This document shows, piece by piece, positions 1-5,532 of a stretch of 8,470 bases of DNA. Under the pieces are notes generated by a model, which saw only the letters and a program-made list of their open reading frames with translations, had not been told where the DNA came from and did no database searches. How positions within the stretch are numbered: position 1 is the stretch's first letter; each line of letters starts with the position of its first letter. The translations under genes were made by a program, and so were the position numbers. The stretch comes from a bacterium. Its GTDB lineage: Bacteria > UBA9089 > JASEGY01. The stretch spans positions 8,537-17,006 of the forward strand of contig JASEGY010000029.1 of the NCBI GenBank assembly GCA_030019105.1, given 5' to 3'.

Positions 1-53
1 TGTAGAAGCTTAGCGCGGCCTCTGGCCGCAACCAAACCAATTTTGGATCGCAG

Positions 54-150
54 ATTGCGGATTATGGAACGCTGAAATTGGAAATTGGAAATTGGAAATT
101 AGGAAAAGCGTGAAAGCCTAATTTCTAATTTCCAATTTCAATCCGCAATC
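54..150. repeat. Inverted repeat containing a short tandem repeat
   Basis: The left arm (54-103) has gattgcggat followed by about three tandem copies of the 7-mer gaaattg. The right arm (117-150) reads cctaattt...ccgcaatc and is the reverse complement of the left with one spacer lost. The same words (attgcggatt, aaatccg) recur in the zapB-zapA gap at 4778-4820. It looks like a short dispersed intergenic repeat rather than a regulatory site. Confidence 0.65.
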
Positions 151-194
151 GTAACATTCTCGCGGACAACGCAAATGTTGCGGGGTAATATTAT

Positions 195-306
195 ACTAAT
201 ACTTCATTCCATTTGAATTTGTTGGTAGACCCCACAGAAACCAGGTTTCTTGAAGAAACCTGGTTTCTATCCAAACCACTAAAATCAAATGGAATGGAGT
301 ACTAAT
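195..306. repeat. MITE-like element with terminal inverted repeats around a palindrome
   Basis: The outer arms 195-220 (starting actaatacttcattcc) and 282-306 (ending ggaatggagtactaat) are imperfect reverse complements of about 25 bp. Between them is a 33-bp palindrome (236-268) built from agaaaccaggtttctt and its complement. Arms, size (about 112 bp) and lack of coding capacity fit a non-autonomous miniature element. No transposase that could move it is in the window. Confidence 0.6.
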
Positions 307-396
307 CTATTGAAAGAAAAAGGACGGCCTGTTCCCCCTAAAAACCATTGTCCTAAAATTATTATTCAAAATGAACGAGAATTAGTAGCTGCTTGA
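289..396 (+). pseudogene. Possible gene scrap, 35 codons, unrecognised
   Basis: An ATG inside the right arm of the preceding repeat opens a 35-codon frame that ends in TGA at 394-396. The peptide includes KGRPVPPKNHCPKIII and QNERELVAA. Reading through the TGA, the same frame continues with TTEESYLLNNLGQTIA before entering the next palindrome. This looks like a fragment of a once longer gene cut by repeats. There is no good ribosome binding site. I do not recognise the family, and it may simply be chance. Confidence 0.2.
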
Positions 397-446
397 ACTA
401 CAGAGGAGTCGTATCTTCTCAATAACTTGGGGCAAACTATTGCTTT

Positions 447-479
447 AGAAACCAGGTTTCTTCAAGAAACCTGGTTTCT
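447..479. repeat. Second copy of the 33-bp AGAAACCAGGTTTCT palindrome
   Basis: This matches the palindrome at 236-268 at 32 of 33 positions (one change at the centre, ttgaag versus ttcaag). It lacks the flanking arms found around the first copy, so the palindrome core can occur on its own. It would form a long perfect hairpin in RNA or single-stranded DNA. Confidence 0.75.
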
Positions 480-515
480 ATCGCTCCGGTTTTGGGATAG
501 GCTCTAAGTGGCGCT

Positions 516-605
516 GTTCATCGTTTCGGCCAATAGCGCACCTTCCCGAAAGCTTGAAGCTTTCGGGAAGGTGAGGCTGCAAGTCTCACTGGCCGAAACG
601 ATGAC
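516..605. repeat. Bracketed hairpin element, copy A (GTTCATCGTTTCGGCCA arms)
   Basis: The left arm gttcatcgtttcggcca (516-532) is matched by tggccgaaacgatgac (590-605). Inside is a hairpin with 17-bp arms (539-573, caccttcccgaaagctt and its complement) and a small gtgag/ctcac stem (571-588). The same arms occur around three other places in the window (5150, 5465, 5533). It ends 28 bp before the DUF29 start and would be part of that gene's leader if transcription begins upstream. There is no T-run, so it is not a typical terminator. Confidence 0.7.
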
Positions 606-633
606 CGTCGCCGATTTTTAGGAGAGAACGATT

Positions 634-1053
634 ATGAATTGGCAAGAATTGGCTACTGCTTCACATTATCAGACAGCCGTAGCGGTTAGACAGAAATTAT
701 TAGAAAAAGATATGGAAGAAGTCGATCTGGGAATGGAGGAGTTGATAGAATCTTTGGGTAGAGCAGATAAAAGAGCGTTAAGGAGTCAGTTAATACGGCT
801 AATGGCACACATCATTAAGTGGAAAACACAGCCTGATCAACGAAGCCGCAGTGGGGCCGGGACGATAGAAAATGCCCGAATTGAAATTGAAGAGTTGTTG
901 GAATTTGAGCCAAGCTTAAAACCTTCTGTCTCTGATCTGCTTAAGGAACTGTTTGTCAAGGCAAAACGACTCGCTGAAACGGAAATAACCAAAAAAGTTT
1001 CTCTTAGGAGCTTGTCCTGGGAGGAAGTCTTAAATGATGAATATAATCTGTAA
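634..1053 (+). CDS. DUF29 family protein
   Basis: This is a 139-residue protein of the DUF29 family, whose molecular function is unknown. Family hallmarks are visible: a short N-terminal segment with the W-x(3)-A-x(4)-Y-type start (residues 3-12), the central block EELIESLGRADKRALRSQL (35-53) followed by a helix ending HIIKWKTQPDQRSRS (59-73), and a C-terminal SWEEVLND (128-135). The length is normal for the family. The start is supported by GGAG at 621-624, nine bases upstream. It appears soluble, mostly helical, with no signal peptide. It lies 83 bp before a Uma2-family gene. Both families are typical of accessory DNA and are often multicopy, sometimes suspected of mobility or toxin-like roles, but nothing here shows that. 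Family assignment is fairly sure; function is not. Confidence 0.85.
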   Translation: MNWQELATASHYQTAVAVRQKLLEKDMEEVDLGMEELIESLGRADKRALRSQLIRLMAHIIKWKTQPDQRSRSGAGTIENARIEIEELLEFEPSLKPSVSDLLKELFVKAKRLAETEITKKVSLRSLSWEEVLNDEYNL

Positions 1054-1055
1054 AG

Positions 1056-1110
1056 GATCAGGATATACATCTTTTAACCAATATTCCGATCAGGATAAAT
1101 ATCCTGATCG
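1056..1110. repeat. GATCAGGATAT repeat and perfect palindrome between DUF29 and Uma2
   Basis: The segment 1087-1110 is a perfect inverted repeat with 10-bp arms cgatcaggat/atcctgatcg and a 4-base aaat spacer. A further half-site, gatcaggatat, lies at 1056-1066 just after the DUF29 stop. The palindrome ends 26 bp before the Uma2 start. It could be a weak hairpin, an operator for a dimeric regulator, or another intergenic repeat. There is no T-run for an intrinsic terminator. Confidence 0.5.
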
Positions 1111-1136
1111 ATCATAGGATAAGGGGAGAGGGGTCT

Positions 1137-1763
1137 ATGCGTTTACAACGCAAAATATATCTTACACCTGAAGAGTATTTGGCTATCGAACGCAAAGCCG
1201 AATACAAAAGCGAATATTTTACCGGCGAAATATTTGCCATGGCCGGCGCCGGCGAACGGCATGTAACTATTGTCGCTAATACTATGTTTCTACTTGTAAG
1301 TCAACTAAAGGGCCGACCCTGCAAAGCATATTCCAACGATTTGCGAGTTAAGGTCAGCCCAACAGGTCTCTACACATATCCTGATGTGGTAGTGGTCTGT
1401 GGGGAAGCCCTGTTTGAGGATGAGCATAAAGACACGCTGCTCAACCCTACGGTCTTGATCGAAGTGCTTTCCGAATCTACAGAGGCTTACGACCGAGGAG
1501 CGAAGTTTGAACACTATCGCACCCTTGAATCGCTCTCTGACTATCTGCTAATTTCTCAAGACAAAACTAAAATTGAGCATTTCGTACGTCAGCCGAACGA
1601 TCAATGGTTATTTTCAGACAGTCCCGATATTGATGGTGTCATGGAAATTTCTTCTATCAAGTGTAAGCTGCCGCTTGCAGAAGTCTATGACAAAGTCGAA
1701 TTAGTTCGGCCGGGGTCAAAATATTTGGTAAATGCTAAAAACCGGCTATTATTGTTGGAGTAG
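1137..1763 (+). CDS. Uma2 family (DUF820) PD-(D/E)XK nuclease-fold protein
   Basis: This is a 208-residue Uma2-family protein, predicted to have a restriction-endonuclease-like fold; biological targets are unknown for the family. Visible motifs are LTPEEYLAIERKAEYKSEY with TGEIFAMAGAGERH (9-42), the substrate-core strand YTYPDVVVVCG (79-89) carrying the P-D of the nuclease motif at 82-83, LLNPTVLIEVLSEST (101-115) with the acidic E109, YDRGAKFEHYR (118-128) with K123, and DYLLISQD (135-142). The fold ends near LPLAEVYDKVEL (178-189). A 19-residue tail follows, ending LLLLE. The start has a purine-rich aggggagagggg at 1122-1133, quite close to the ATG. The last codons contain the GGAG (1757-1760) that serves pheT, whose ATG is 5 bp past the stop, so the two are probably co-transcribed and perhaps translationally coupled. 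The catalytic residues look intact. Confidence 0.88.
   Translation: MRLQRKIYLTPEEYLAIERKAEYKSEYFTGEIFAMAGAGERHVTIVANTMFLLVSQLKGRPCKAYSNDLRVKVSPTGLYTYPDVVVVCGEALFEDEHKDTLLNPTVLIEVLSESTEAYDRGAKFEHYRTLESLSDYLLISQDKTKIEHFVRQPNDQWLFSDSPDIDGVMEISSIKCKLPLAEVYDKVELVRPGSKYLVNAKNRLLLLE
1757..1760 (+). promoter_or_regulatory. Ribosome binding site of pheT inside the Uma2 gene end
   Basis: GGAG sits eight bases before the pheT ATG at 1769 and overlaps the last codon of the Uma2 gene. Ribosomes finishing Uma2 would stop on the pheT initiation site, which suggests translational coupling of an essential gene to an accessory one. Confidence 0.7.
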
Positions 1764-1768
1764 TCATT

Positions 1769-3832
1769 ATGAAAATTTCTTATCGCTGGCTAAAAGATTA
1801 CGTTGATTTTAATTGGACGCCTTCTGAGTTAGCGGAATCTCTGACCATGCTCGGCTTAGAGGTGAGCGGACTTGAGAAGAAAGGAGATGATACTGTCCTC
1901 GAACTTGAAGTAACGGTTAACCGGGGAGATTGTCTCTCCATGATCGGGATAGCCAGGGAAGTGGCTGCGGCTACCGGCAACAAACTTAAACTCCCCGCCG
2001 GCTCTTTACCCCCATCCGGCAATGACTTGACCTCCTTGATCAAGATCGACCTCAGGGAATCCACCCTCTGCCGCCGCTATACGGCCCGGATAATAAAAGG
2101 GATCAAGGTTGAGCCTTCTCCGGCCTGGATGCAGGAGAAATTACTTTCAGCAGGACTTCGTCCCATTAACAATATCGTTGATGTGACTAATTTTGTTTTG
2201 CTGGAATTCGGGCAGCCACTCCATGCCTTTGATTATGATAGGCTGGCTGAAGGCAAGATTATCATCAGGCGGGCCATGCCTGGAGAGGTAATAATGACCC
2301 TCGATGAGGCCACCCGGCAATTAATTCCTGATATGCTGGTAATTGCTGATGCCCGGGAACCGGTGGCTCTGGCCGGCATAATGGGAGGAATTGGGTCAGA
2401 GGTGACAGAAGCTACTTCGACTATTCTCCTTGAAAGCGCCTTTTTTGATCCAACTACCGTTAGATTAACTTCCCGCTTTGAAGGCCTCTCGACTGAATCT
2501 TCTTATCGGTTTGAGCGGGGAGTAGATCCATTTGGGGTACTTAGGGGTTCTGACCGGGCAGTTGATCTTATCTGCCGGATGTGTCCGGAGGCGCTTGTTT
2601 CTGACCTGAGAGATAAATACCCCAACCCTTTACCTGAAGTAATCATTGACCTGAGGCCTTCCCGCGTGAACAGGATATTAGGAACAACCCTGGGGGAAAT
2701 GGAAATAAGGTCTGTCCTTACCAGGCTTGGGTTCAAGGTGCTGGAATATAAACCGGGCCGGATGGTAAAGATCAAAGTACCAAGCTTCAGGGGCGACATC
2801 TATCGCGAGATAGACTTGATTGAGGAAATAGGTCGAAGTTACGGCTATAATCGGATGCCGACAACTTTACCCGCCGGTTTAGCGGCGGCTATCTCCAAAT
2901 CGGACCAGGAATACCGGATAACTGATTTAGCCAGAGAGGTCCTTACGGCGGCCGGTCTTTATGAAGTCTACACTCCTTCCCTGAGCAACCTGGAGAACCT
3001 GGCGAAAATTAAGATGTCCGAAAGCAAAACCCTCAAGCTCTCAAACCCCCTTTCAGAAGAGCAGGTAGAGCTTAGAACCACTCTGCTGCCCCATCATCTG
3101 GAAGTCATTTCTCAGAACATAAAACATTACAACCTCAATCTTAAAATCTTCGAGTTCAGCCGGGTATTTATCCCTAAAGACGACTATTCACTTCCTGAAG
3201 AAAAAAGGGTGTTGGCCGGGGCATTAATAGGCGAAGAGGCCGAGGCTGATTGGAAGAGAAAGCCGGCTAAAACTGATTTCTTTTCACTAAGCGGTATATT
3301 AGCTAAGCTTCTTAAAGAAATAGGTATAGACGGATGGACACTGGTAAGAAGCGAACATCCGTTTCTTCATCCCGGTCAAAAGGCAGAGATCAGGCTTCAA
3401 GAGAAGAGCTTAGGATATTTAGGGCAGCTTCACCCGCAGATATCCAGGGAAATGAAGTTACCGAAAGGGATTTATCTCTTTGAATTGGACTGGGAAACTA
3501 TTCTTCCTTTAATTAATCTGGAAAGAAAATATCGTCCTTTGCCTCGATATCCGGCTATTCATCGGGACCTGGCTGTGGTTACTCCGGTTGAAATGGAGGC
3601 AAGCCAGGTCCTCCAGGTTATTCAGAATACCGGCGGAAAAGAAATCGAACAGATCAAGCTGTTTGATGTGTATCAAGGAGATCAGGTGCCGCCAGGGTAT
3701 ATGTCTCTGGCATACACCATCATTTATCGGAACCCGGCGGCTACTTTGACTGATGAGGAAGTAAATCGGATACACACAAAGATTATTGAGGCACTAAGAG
3801 AGGAATTAGGAGTTTCCCTGAGAGAAAGTTGA
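1769..3832 (+). CDS. pheT: Phenylalanine--tRNA ligase beta subunit, short form lacking the OB tRNA-binding domain
   Basis: This is the beta chain of the alpha2-beta2 synthetase that charges tRNA(Phe) with phenylalanine in the cytoplasm. It begins with the usual MKISYRWLKDYV and GLEVSGLE (29-36). It then jumps straight to LELEVTVNRGDCLSMIGIARE (45-64), which in full-length proteins lies after the EMAP/OB-fold tRNA-binding domain. That domain, about 110 residues, is missing. B3/B4 follows (about 100-260, with INNIVDVTNFVLLEFGQPLH at 133-152 and SYRFERGVDP at 245-254), then B5 (about 288-362, RGDIYREIDLIEEIGRSYGY), the catalytic-like core (about 375-580), and an intact FDX-ACB anticodon-binding domain (about 590-683, LPRYPAIHRDLAVV). 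The length of 687 compares with about 790-800 for the full form. The reading frame is unbroken, so this is a domain-lacking form and not a frameshift. pheS, usually next upstream, is replaced here by Uma2. The identity is near certain. Confidence 0.97.
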   Translation: MKISYRWLKDYVDFNWTPSELAESLTMLGLEVSGLEKKGDDTVLELEVTVNRGDCLSMIGIAREVAAATGNKLKLPAGSLPPSGNDLTSLIKIDLRESTLCRRYTARIIKGIKVEPSPAWMQEKLLSAGLRPINNIVDVTNFVLLEFGQPLHAFDYDRLAEGKIIIRRAMPGEVIMTLDEATRQLIPDMLVIADAREPVALAGIMGGIGSEVTEATSTILLESAFFDPTTVRLTSRFEGLSTESSYRFERGVDPFGVLRGSDRAVDLICRMCPEALVSDLRDKYPNPLPEVIIDLRPSRVNRILGTTLGEMEIRSVLTRLGFKVLEYKPGRMVKIKVPSFRGDIYREIDLIEEIGRSYGYNRMPTTLPAGLAAAISKSDQEYRITDLAREVLTAAGLYEVYTPSLSNLENLAKIKMSESKTLKLSNPLSEEQVELRTTLLPHHLEVISQNIKHYNLNLKIFEFSRVFIPKDDYSLPEEKRVLAGALIGEEAEADWKRKPAKTDFFSLSGILAKLLKEIGIDGWTLVRSEHPFLHPGQKAEIRLQEKSLGYLGQLHPQISREMKLPKGIYLFELDWETILPLINLERKYRPLPRYPAIHRDLAVVTPVEMEASQVLQVIQNTGGKEIEQIKLFDVYQGDQVPPGYMSLAYTIIYRNPAATLTDEEVNRIHTKIIEALREELGVSLRES

Positions 3833-3838
3833 AATGGT

Positions 3839-4117
3839 TCAACGCGGATTCGAGGGGTAAACTTTGCCCTTGAATAAAAATGCTGCGAAGCACCGAATGG
3901 TGCGTAGCAGCAGAGGGATAGAGTCTGGGGTTTTAACCCCGGGGTGGGAAAACCACCTTGAAGTCACCCTGAAAGGGTGCGGTAAGGGGTAGGTGTGCCG
4001 CGCCCCTTCAGGGCGTATCATTCATTATCGGCATTGCTCCTGGGGTTGAAACCCCAGGCTTCATGCCTCCACCGCTTCGCGGTGAATAGATAACCTTACC
4101 CCTTGAATCCGCGTTGA
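3839..4117. repeat. 279-bp element with 22-bp terminal inverted repeats and internal hairpins
   Basis: Outer arms 3839-3860 (starting tcaacgcggattc) and 4096-4117 (ending gaatccgcgttga) match at 21 of 22 positions. Inside is a row of separate hairpins: 3881-3912 (tgctgcgaagcacc arm), 3927-3940 (ggggtt/aacccc), 3965-3979 (caccct/agggtg), 4001-4014 (cgcccc/gggcg), 4039-4058 (cctggggt/accccagg) and 4071-4083 (accgc/gcggt). It starts 7 bp after the pheT stop. It has no coding capacity, so it is MITE-like or a REP/BIME-like composite. Confidence 0.7.
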
Positions 4118-4121
4118 CCCC

Positions 4122-4295
4122 GTTAAAATTGGGACGGTTCATTTTCATCGTTTTTCCTGTGATTTCTTCCGGGCAACTTGTAGTCGCAGAGCTTGCTCTG
4201 CTAATCCTACTCAAGCAAAGCAAGCTTTGCTACTACAAACAGTTATCCACATACCCGCAAGCTTCACACTAAAGTGAACCATCCCTTAAAATTAA
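4122..4295. repeat. Inverted-repeat element with GGGACGGTTCA-type ends
   Basis: The left end (4122-4146, containing aaaattgggacggttcat) and right end (4269-4295, containing aaagtgaaccatccc) are imperfect inverted copies. Inside are a gcagagc/gctctgc hairpin (4186-4201) and an agcaaagc/gctttgct hairpin (4215-4232), both enclosed by ttgtagt (4178-4184) and actacaa (4232-4238). From memory, ends of this gggacggttc type are common next to IS200-like (REP-associated) tyrosine transposases; that link is inference, as no transposase is present here. Confidence 0.55.
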
Positions 4296-4350
4296 GTTTC
4301 GAGTCTCGAGTTTCGAGTTGCGGGTTGCGCACTTCTCTAAACTCGAAACC
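4296..4350. repeat. GTTTCGAG direct and inverted repeats
   Basis: Two direct copies of gtttcgag (4296 and 4310) are followed by an inverted copy aactcgaaac at 4340-4349, giving a 10-bp stem with 4310-4319. It is a short intergenic repeat of the same general style as the others in this window. Confidence 0.5.
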
Positions 4351-4382
4351 CAGGGACCTGGAAGAAAATAATATACCCAGCT

Positions 4383-4470
4383 CAGGTTCACGGTTCACAG
4401 TTCAAGGTTCACGGTTGGTCGCCCTTTAACCTTGAACCTTGAACCGTGAACCACATAACCGTGAACCTGA
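4383..4470. repeat. GTTCACG/CGTGAAC inverted repeat cluster
   Basis: Several 7-10 bp units of ggttcacg, with variants cagttcaa and aggttcac, run in one direction at 4384-4416 and in the opposite direction at 4428-4468 (ccttgaac, ccgtgaac). The two halves can pair over more than 30 bp. The same unit makes a tandem array at 7144-7188 and an inverted copy at 7348-7374, so the motif is dispersed. Confidence 0.7.
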
Positions 4471-4529
4471 ACAGTTACCACATGGAGTAAGTTATTTATT
4501 TCCGAATCCCCCAAAACAGGAGAGTCAAA

Positions 4530-4775
4530 ATGATCAAAGATAATTTAGACTTACTTGAAACTCGGATAAACAGGCTTCTTGGAGAATTAGGCCGGCTGCG
4601 GGGGGAAAATAGAAAGCTGTTTACTGAGATACAGGTTGGGCCTTCTTCCGACGAAATCCCCGATTTAAAGGCAGAAAATGAGACCTTGACAGCAGAAAAT
4701 GAGGCCTTCAAAAAGGAAAAAGAGCTTCTTAAGGTCAGAATAAATCAGATGTTGGAGCAGTTAGAAGAAGTATAA
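4530..4775 (+). CDS. ZapB-like small coiled-coil cell-division protein
   Basis: This is an 81-residue, highly charged protein that is almost entirely predicted coiled coil. Helices with leucine/isoleucine heptads span about residues 3-36 and 45-80. The break between them is GPSSDEIP (37-44). The repeat LKAENETLTAENEAFKKEKELLKVRINQMLEQLEE is typical of ZapB and of the related small coiled-coil family found next to zapA in many bacteria. ZapB-type proteins link ZapA to the FtsZ ring and organise it at midcell. The AGGAGA at 4518-4523, seven bases before the ATG, supports the start. It lies 66 bp upstream of zapA, and this pairing is the main reason for the call; coiled-coil sequence alone is weak evidence. 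It could be an unrelated coiled-coil protein, so no gene symbol is given. Confidence 0.75.
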   Translation: MIKDNLDLLETRINRLLGELGRLRGENRKLFTEIQVGPSSDEIPDLKAENETLTAENEAFKKEKELLKVRINQMLEQLEEV

Positions 4776-4841
4776 AAATTGCGGATTGTGGACTGAAGAT
4801 TTTAAATCCGAAATCCGAAATGAGGGGGAGGAATACTTGAA
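4776..4841. repeat. Degenerate short repeat in the zapB-zapA gap
   Basis: The gap contains attgcggatt (4778-4787) and tandem aaatccg units (4804-4817), the same words seen in the inverted repeat at 54-150. Even this operon-internal spacer has taken up repeat sequence. It ends with the zapA ribosome binding site gggggagg (4824-4831), ten bases before the ATG. Confidence 0.5.
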
Positions 4842-5120
4842 ATGAAATATCGAACCGAGGTAGAGATATTTGGACATACTTACATTATTAAGGGAGAGGA
4901 AGAGTCAGAGTACGTTCGCCAACTGGCTAATTATGTAGACCAGGAGATGAGAAAAATCACTCAGAAGACGAACACTATCTCCACTAGTAAAGTAGCCGTC
5001 CTGGTAGCCTTGAACATTGCCGATGAACTTTTCAAAACACGAGAACTTGTTAATGAAAAAACTACTTCCTTAATTGATCGGATAGATGCTCAATTTAAAA
5101 AGGAAAATGAGTCCGCATAA
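4842..5120 (+). CDS. zapA: Cell division protein ZapA
   Basis: This is a 92-residue ZapA-family protein, a positive regulator that bundles FtsZ filaments at the division site. The N-terminal half has the family beta-hairpin pattern VEIFGHTYIIKGEEESEYVRQLANYVDQEM (7-36). It is followed by SKVAVLVALNIADELFKTR (49-67), the most conserved ZapA segment, and a charged C-terminal coiled coil (68-90) used for dimer and tetramer formation. The length is normal. Strong Shine-Dalgarno gggggagg lies ten bases upstream. It follows the ZapB-like gene in a pheT-zapB-zapA order that resembles the pheT-zapA linkage seen in many bacteria. In several groups 6S RNA or a ribonuclease Y gene follows zapA; neither is recognisable here, where repeats begin about 30 bp after the stop. 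Confidence 0.93.
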   Translation: MKYRTEVEIFGHTYIIKGEEESEYVRQLANYVDQEMRKITQKTNTISTSKVAVLVALNIADELFKTRELVNEKTTSLIDRIDAQFKKENESA

Positions 5121-5149
5121 TTTCTCCTCAAACCCGGCAATTCGGCGAT

Positions 5150-5205
5150 GTTCATCGTTTCGGCCACTCACGAACAATGTAGGGTGGGTGGCCAAAACGA
5201 TGAAC
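5150..5205. repeat. Bracketed element, copy B (GTTCATCGTTTCGGCCA arms)
   Basis: The left arm gttcatcgtttcggcca (5150-5166) and the right arm tggccaaaacgatgaac (5189-5205) pair with one mismatch around a 22-base core. This is the smallest form of the family at 56 bp. Flanking bases ggcgat before and aaggcc after extend the pairing partly, as in copy D. Confidence 0.75.
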
Positions 5206-5246
5206 AAGGCCAGCAATTCTTATACCCGCCCGCTGTCAGGATATAT

Positions 5247-5406
5247 TATAGTGGTTAAGAAAAAGATTTTGGGGTTGGCTATCCTTTGGAGTTCAGGCTT
5301 TAGCCTTTCATAACTAATGAAATCCTAAAGGATTAACTCCGAAAGCTACATAGCCTAGCCTATCTTGAATTCGCTTACCCCAAAATATTTATCTTAAGAG
5401 CTATAG
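5247..5406. mobile_element. 160-bp MITE-like element with about 34-bp terminal inverted repeats
   Basis: The left end tatagtggttaagaaaaag (5247 onward, through ttttggggtt) pairs with the right end (5374-5406, ending ttaagagctatag) at about 26 of 34 positions. Inside is a second inverted repeat (5288-5340), with arms starting ggagttcaggcttt and ending aggattaactcc. The first 52 bp match 8419-8470 at 51 of 52 positions, so this is a real dispersed family. It cannot encode a transposase and would be mobilised in trans, if at all. Confidence 0.7.
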
Positions 5407-5464
5407 TAGGGACCCGGTGCGCCATATTTGATTACTGACCACGGACAACGAACAACGGGGCGAT

Positions 5465-5481
5465 GTTCATCGTTTCGGCCA
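5465..5481. repeat. Unpaired bracket arm, copy C
   Basis: A perfect copy of gttcatcgtttcggcca lies 68 bp before the identical left arm of element D, in the same orientation. It has no inverted partner of its own nearby. It may be a remnant, or it may share the right arm at 5795-5809 as an outer shell. Confidence 0.7.
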
Positions 5482-5532
5482 TTTAAAAATTAGGAAGTAA
5501 GAAATAGGAAATAGGAAGTAAATCAAGGCATT

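Larger units (their letters stand above)
1..633. other. Intergenic region made of repeat elements, no intact gene
   Basis: No convincing long reading frame is present on either strand. The stretch holds a GC-rich hairpin (15-29, arms gcggcc/ggccgc), an inverted repeat (54-150), a bracketed element (195-306), a possible gene scrap (289-396), a second copy of a 33-bp palindrome (447-479) and a hairpin element with terminal inverted repeats (516-605). The upstream gene, possibly pheS or something else, lies outside the window. I see no clear promoter for the DUF29 gene. Confidence 0.75.
3833..4529. other. 697-bp repeat-filled gap between pheT and the zapB-like gene
   Basis: No gene is supported here; the reading frames on the minus strand run through the repeats and have no family features. 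The gap holds, in order, an element with 22-bp terminal inverted repeats (3839-4117), a second inverted-repeat element (4122-4295), a gtttcgag repeat (4296-4350) and a gttcac/gtgaac inverted repeat (4383-4470). Only 4471-4529 looks like unique leader sequence. Confidence 0.75.

Noticed and set aside
4008..4223. Minus-strand frames in the pheT-zapB gap (also 3839-4021)
   Set aside because: They read through terminal inverted repeats and internal hairpins and show no protein-like motifs or Shine-Dalgarno sequences.
4243..4251. Perfect DnaA-box-like TTATCCACA
   Set aside because: A single 9-mer without other boxes, an AT-rich unwinding region or dnaA/dnaN neighbours does not make an origin. It lies inside a repeat element and is likely coincidental.
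5121..5250. 6S RNA downstream of zapA
   Set aside because: The position would fit, but the stretch is mostly bracket element B and shows no long hairpin with a central bubble.
5086..5313. 75-codon plus-strand frame overlapping the zapA end
   Set aside because: It has no ribosome binding site, overlaps zapA and runs through bracket element B and the start of the 160-bp element. The sequence is repeat-derived with no family features.
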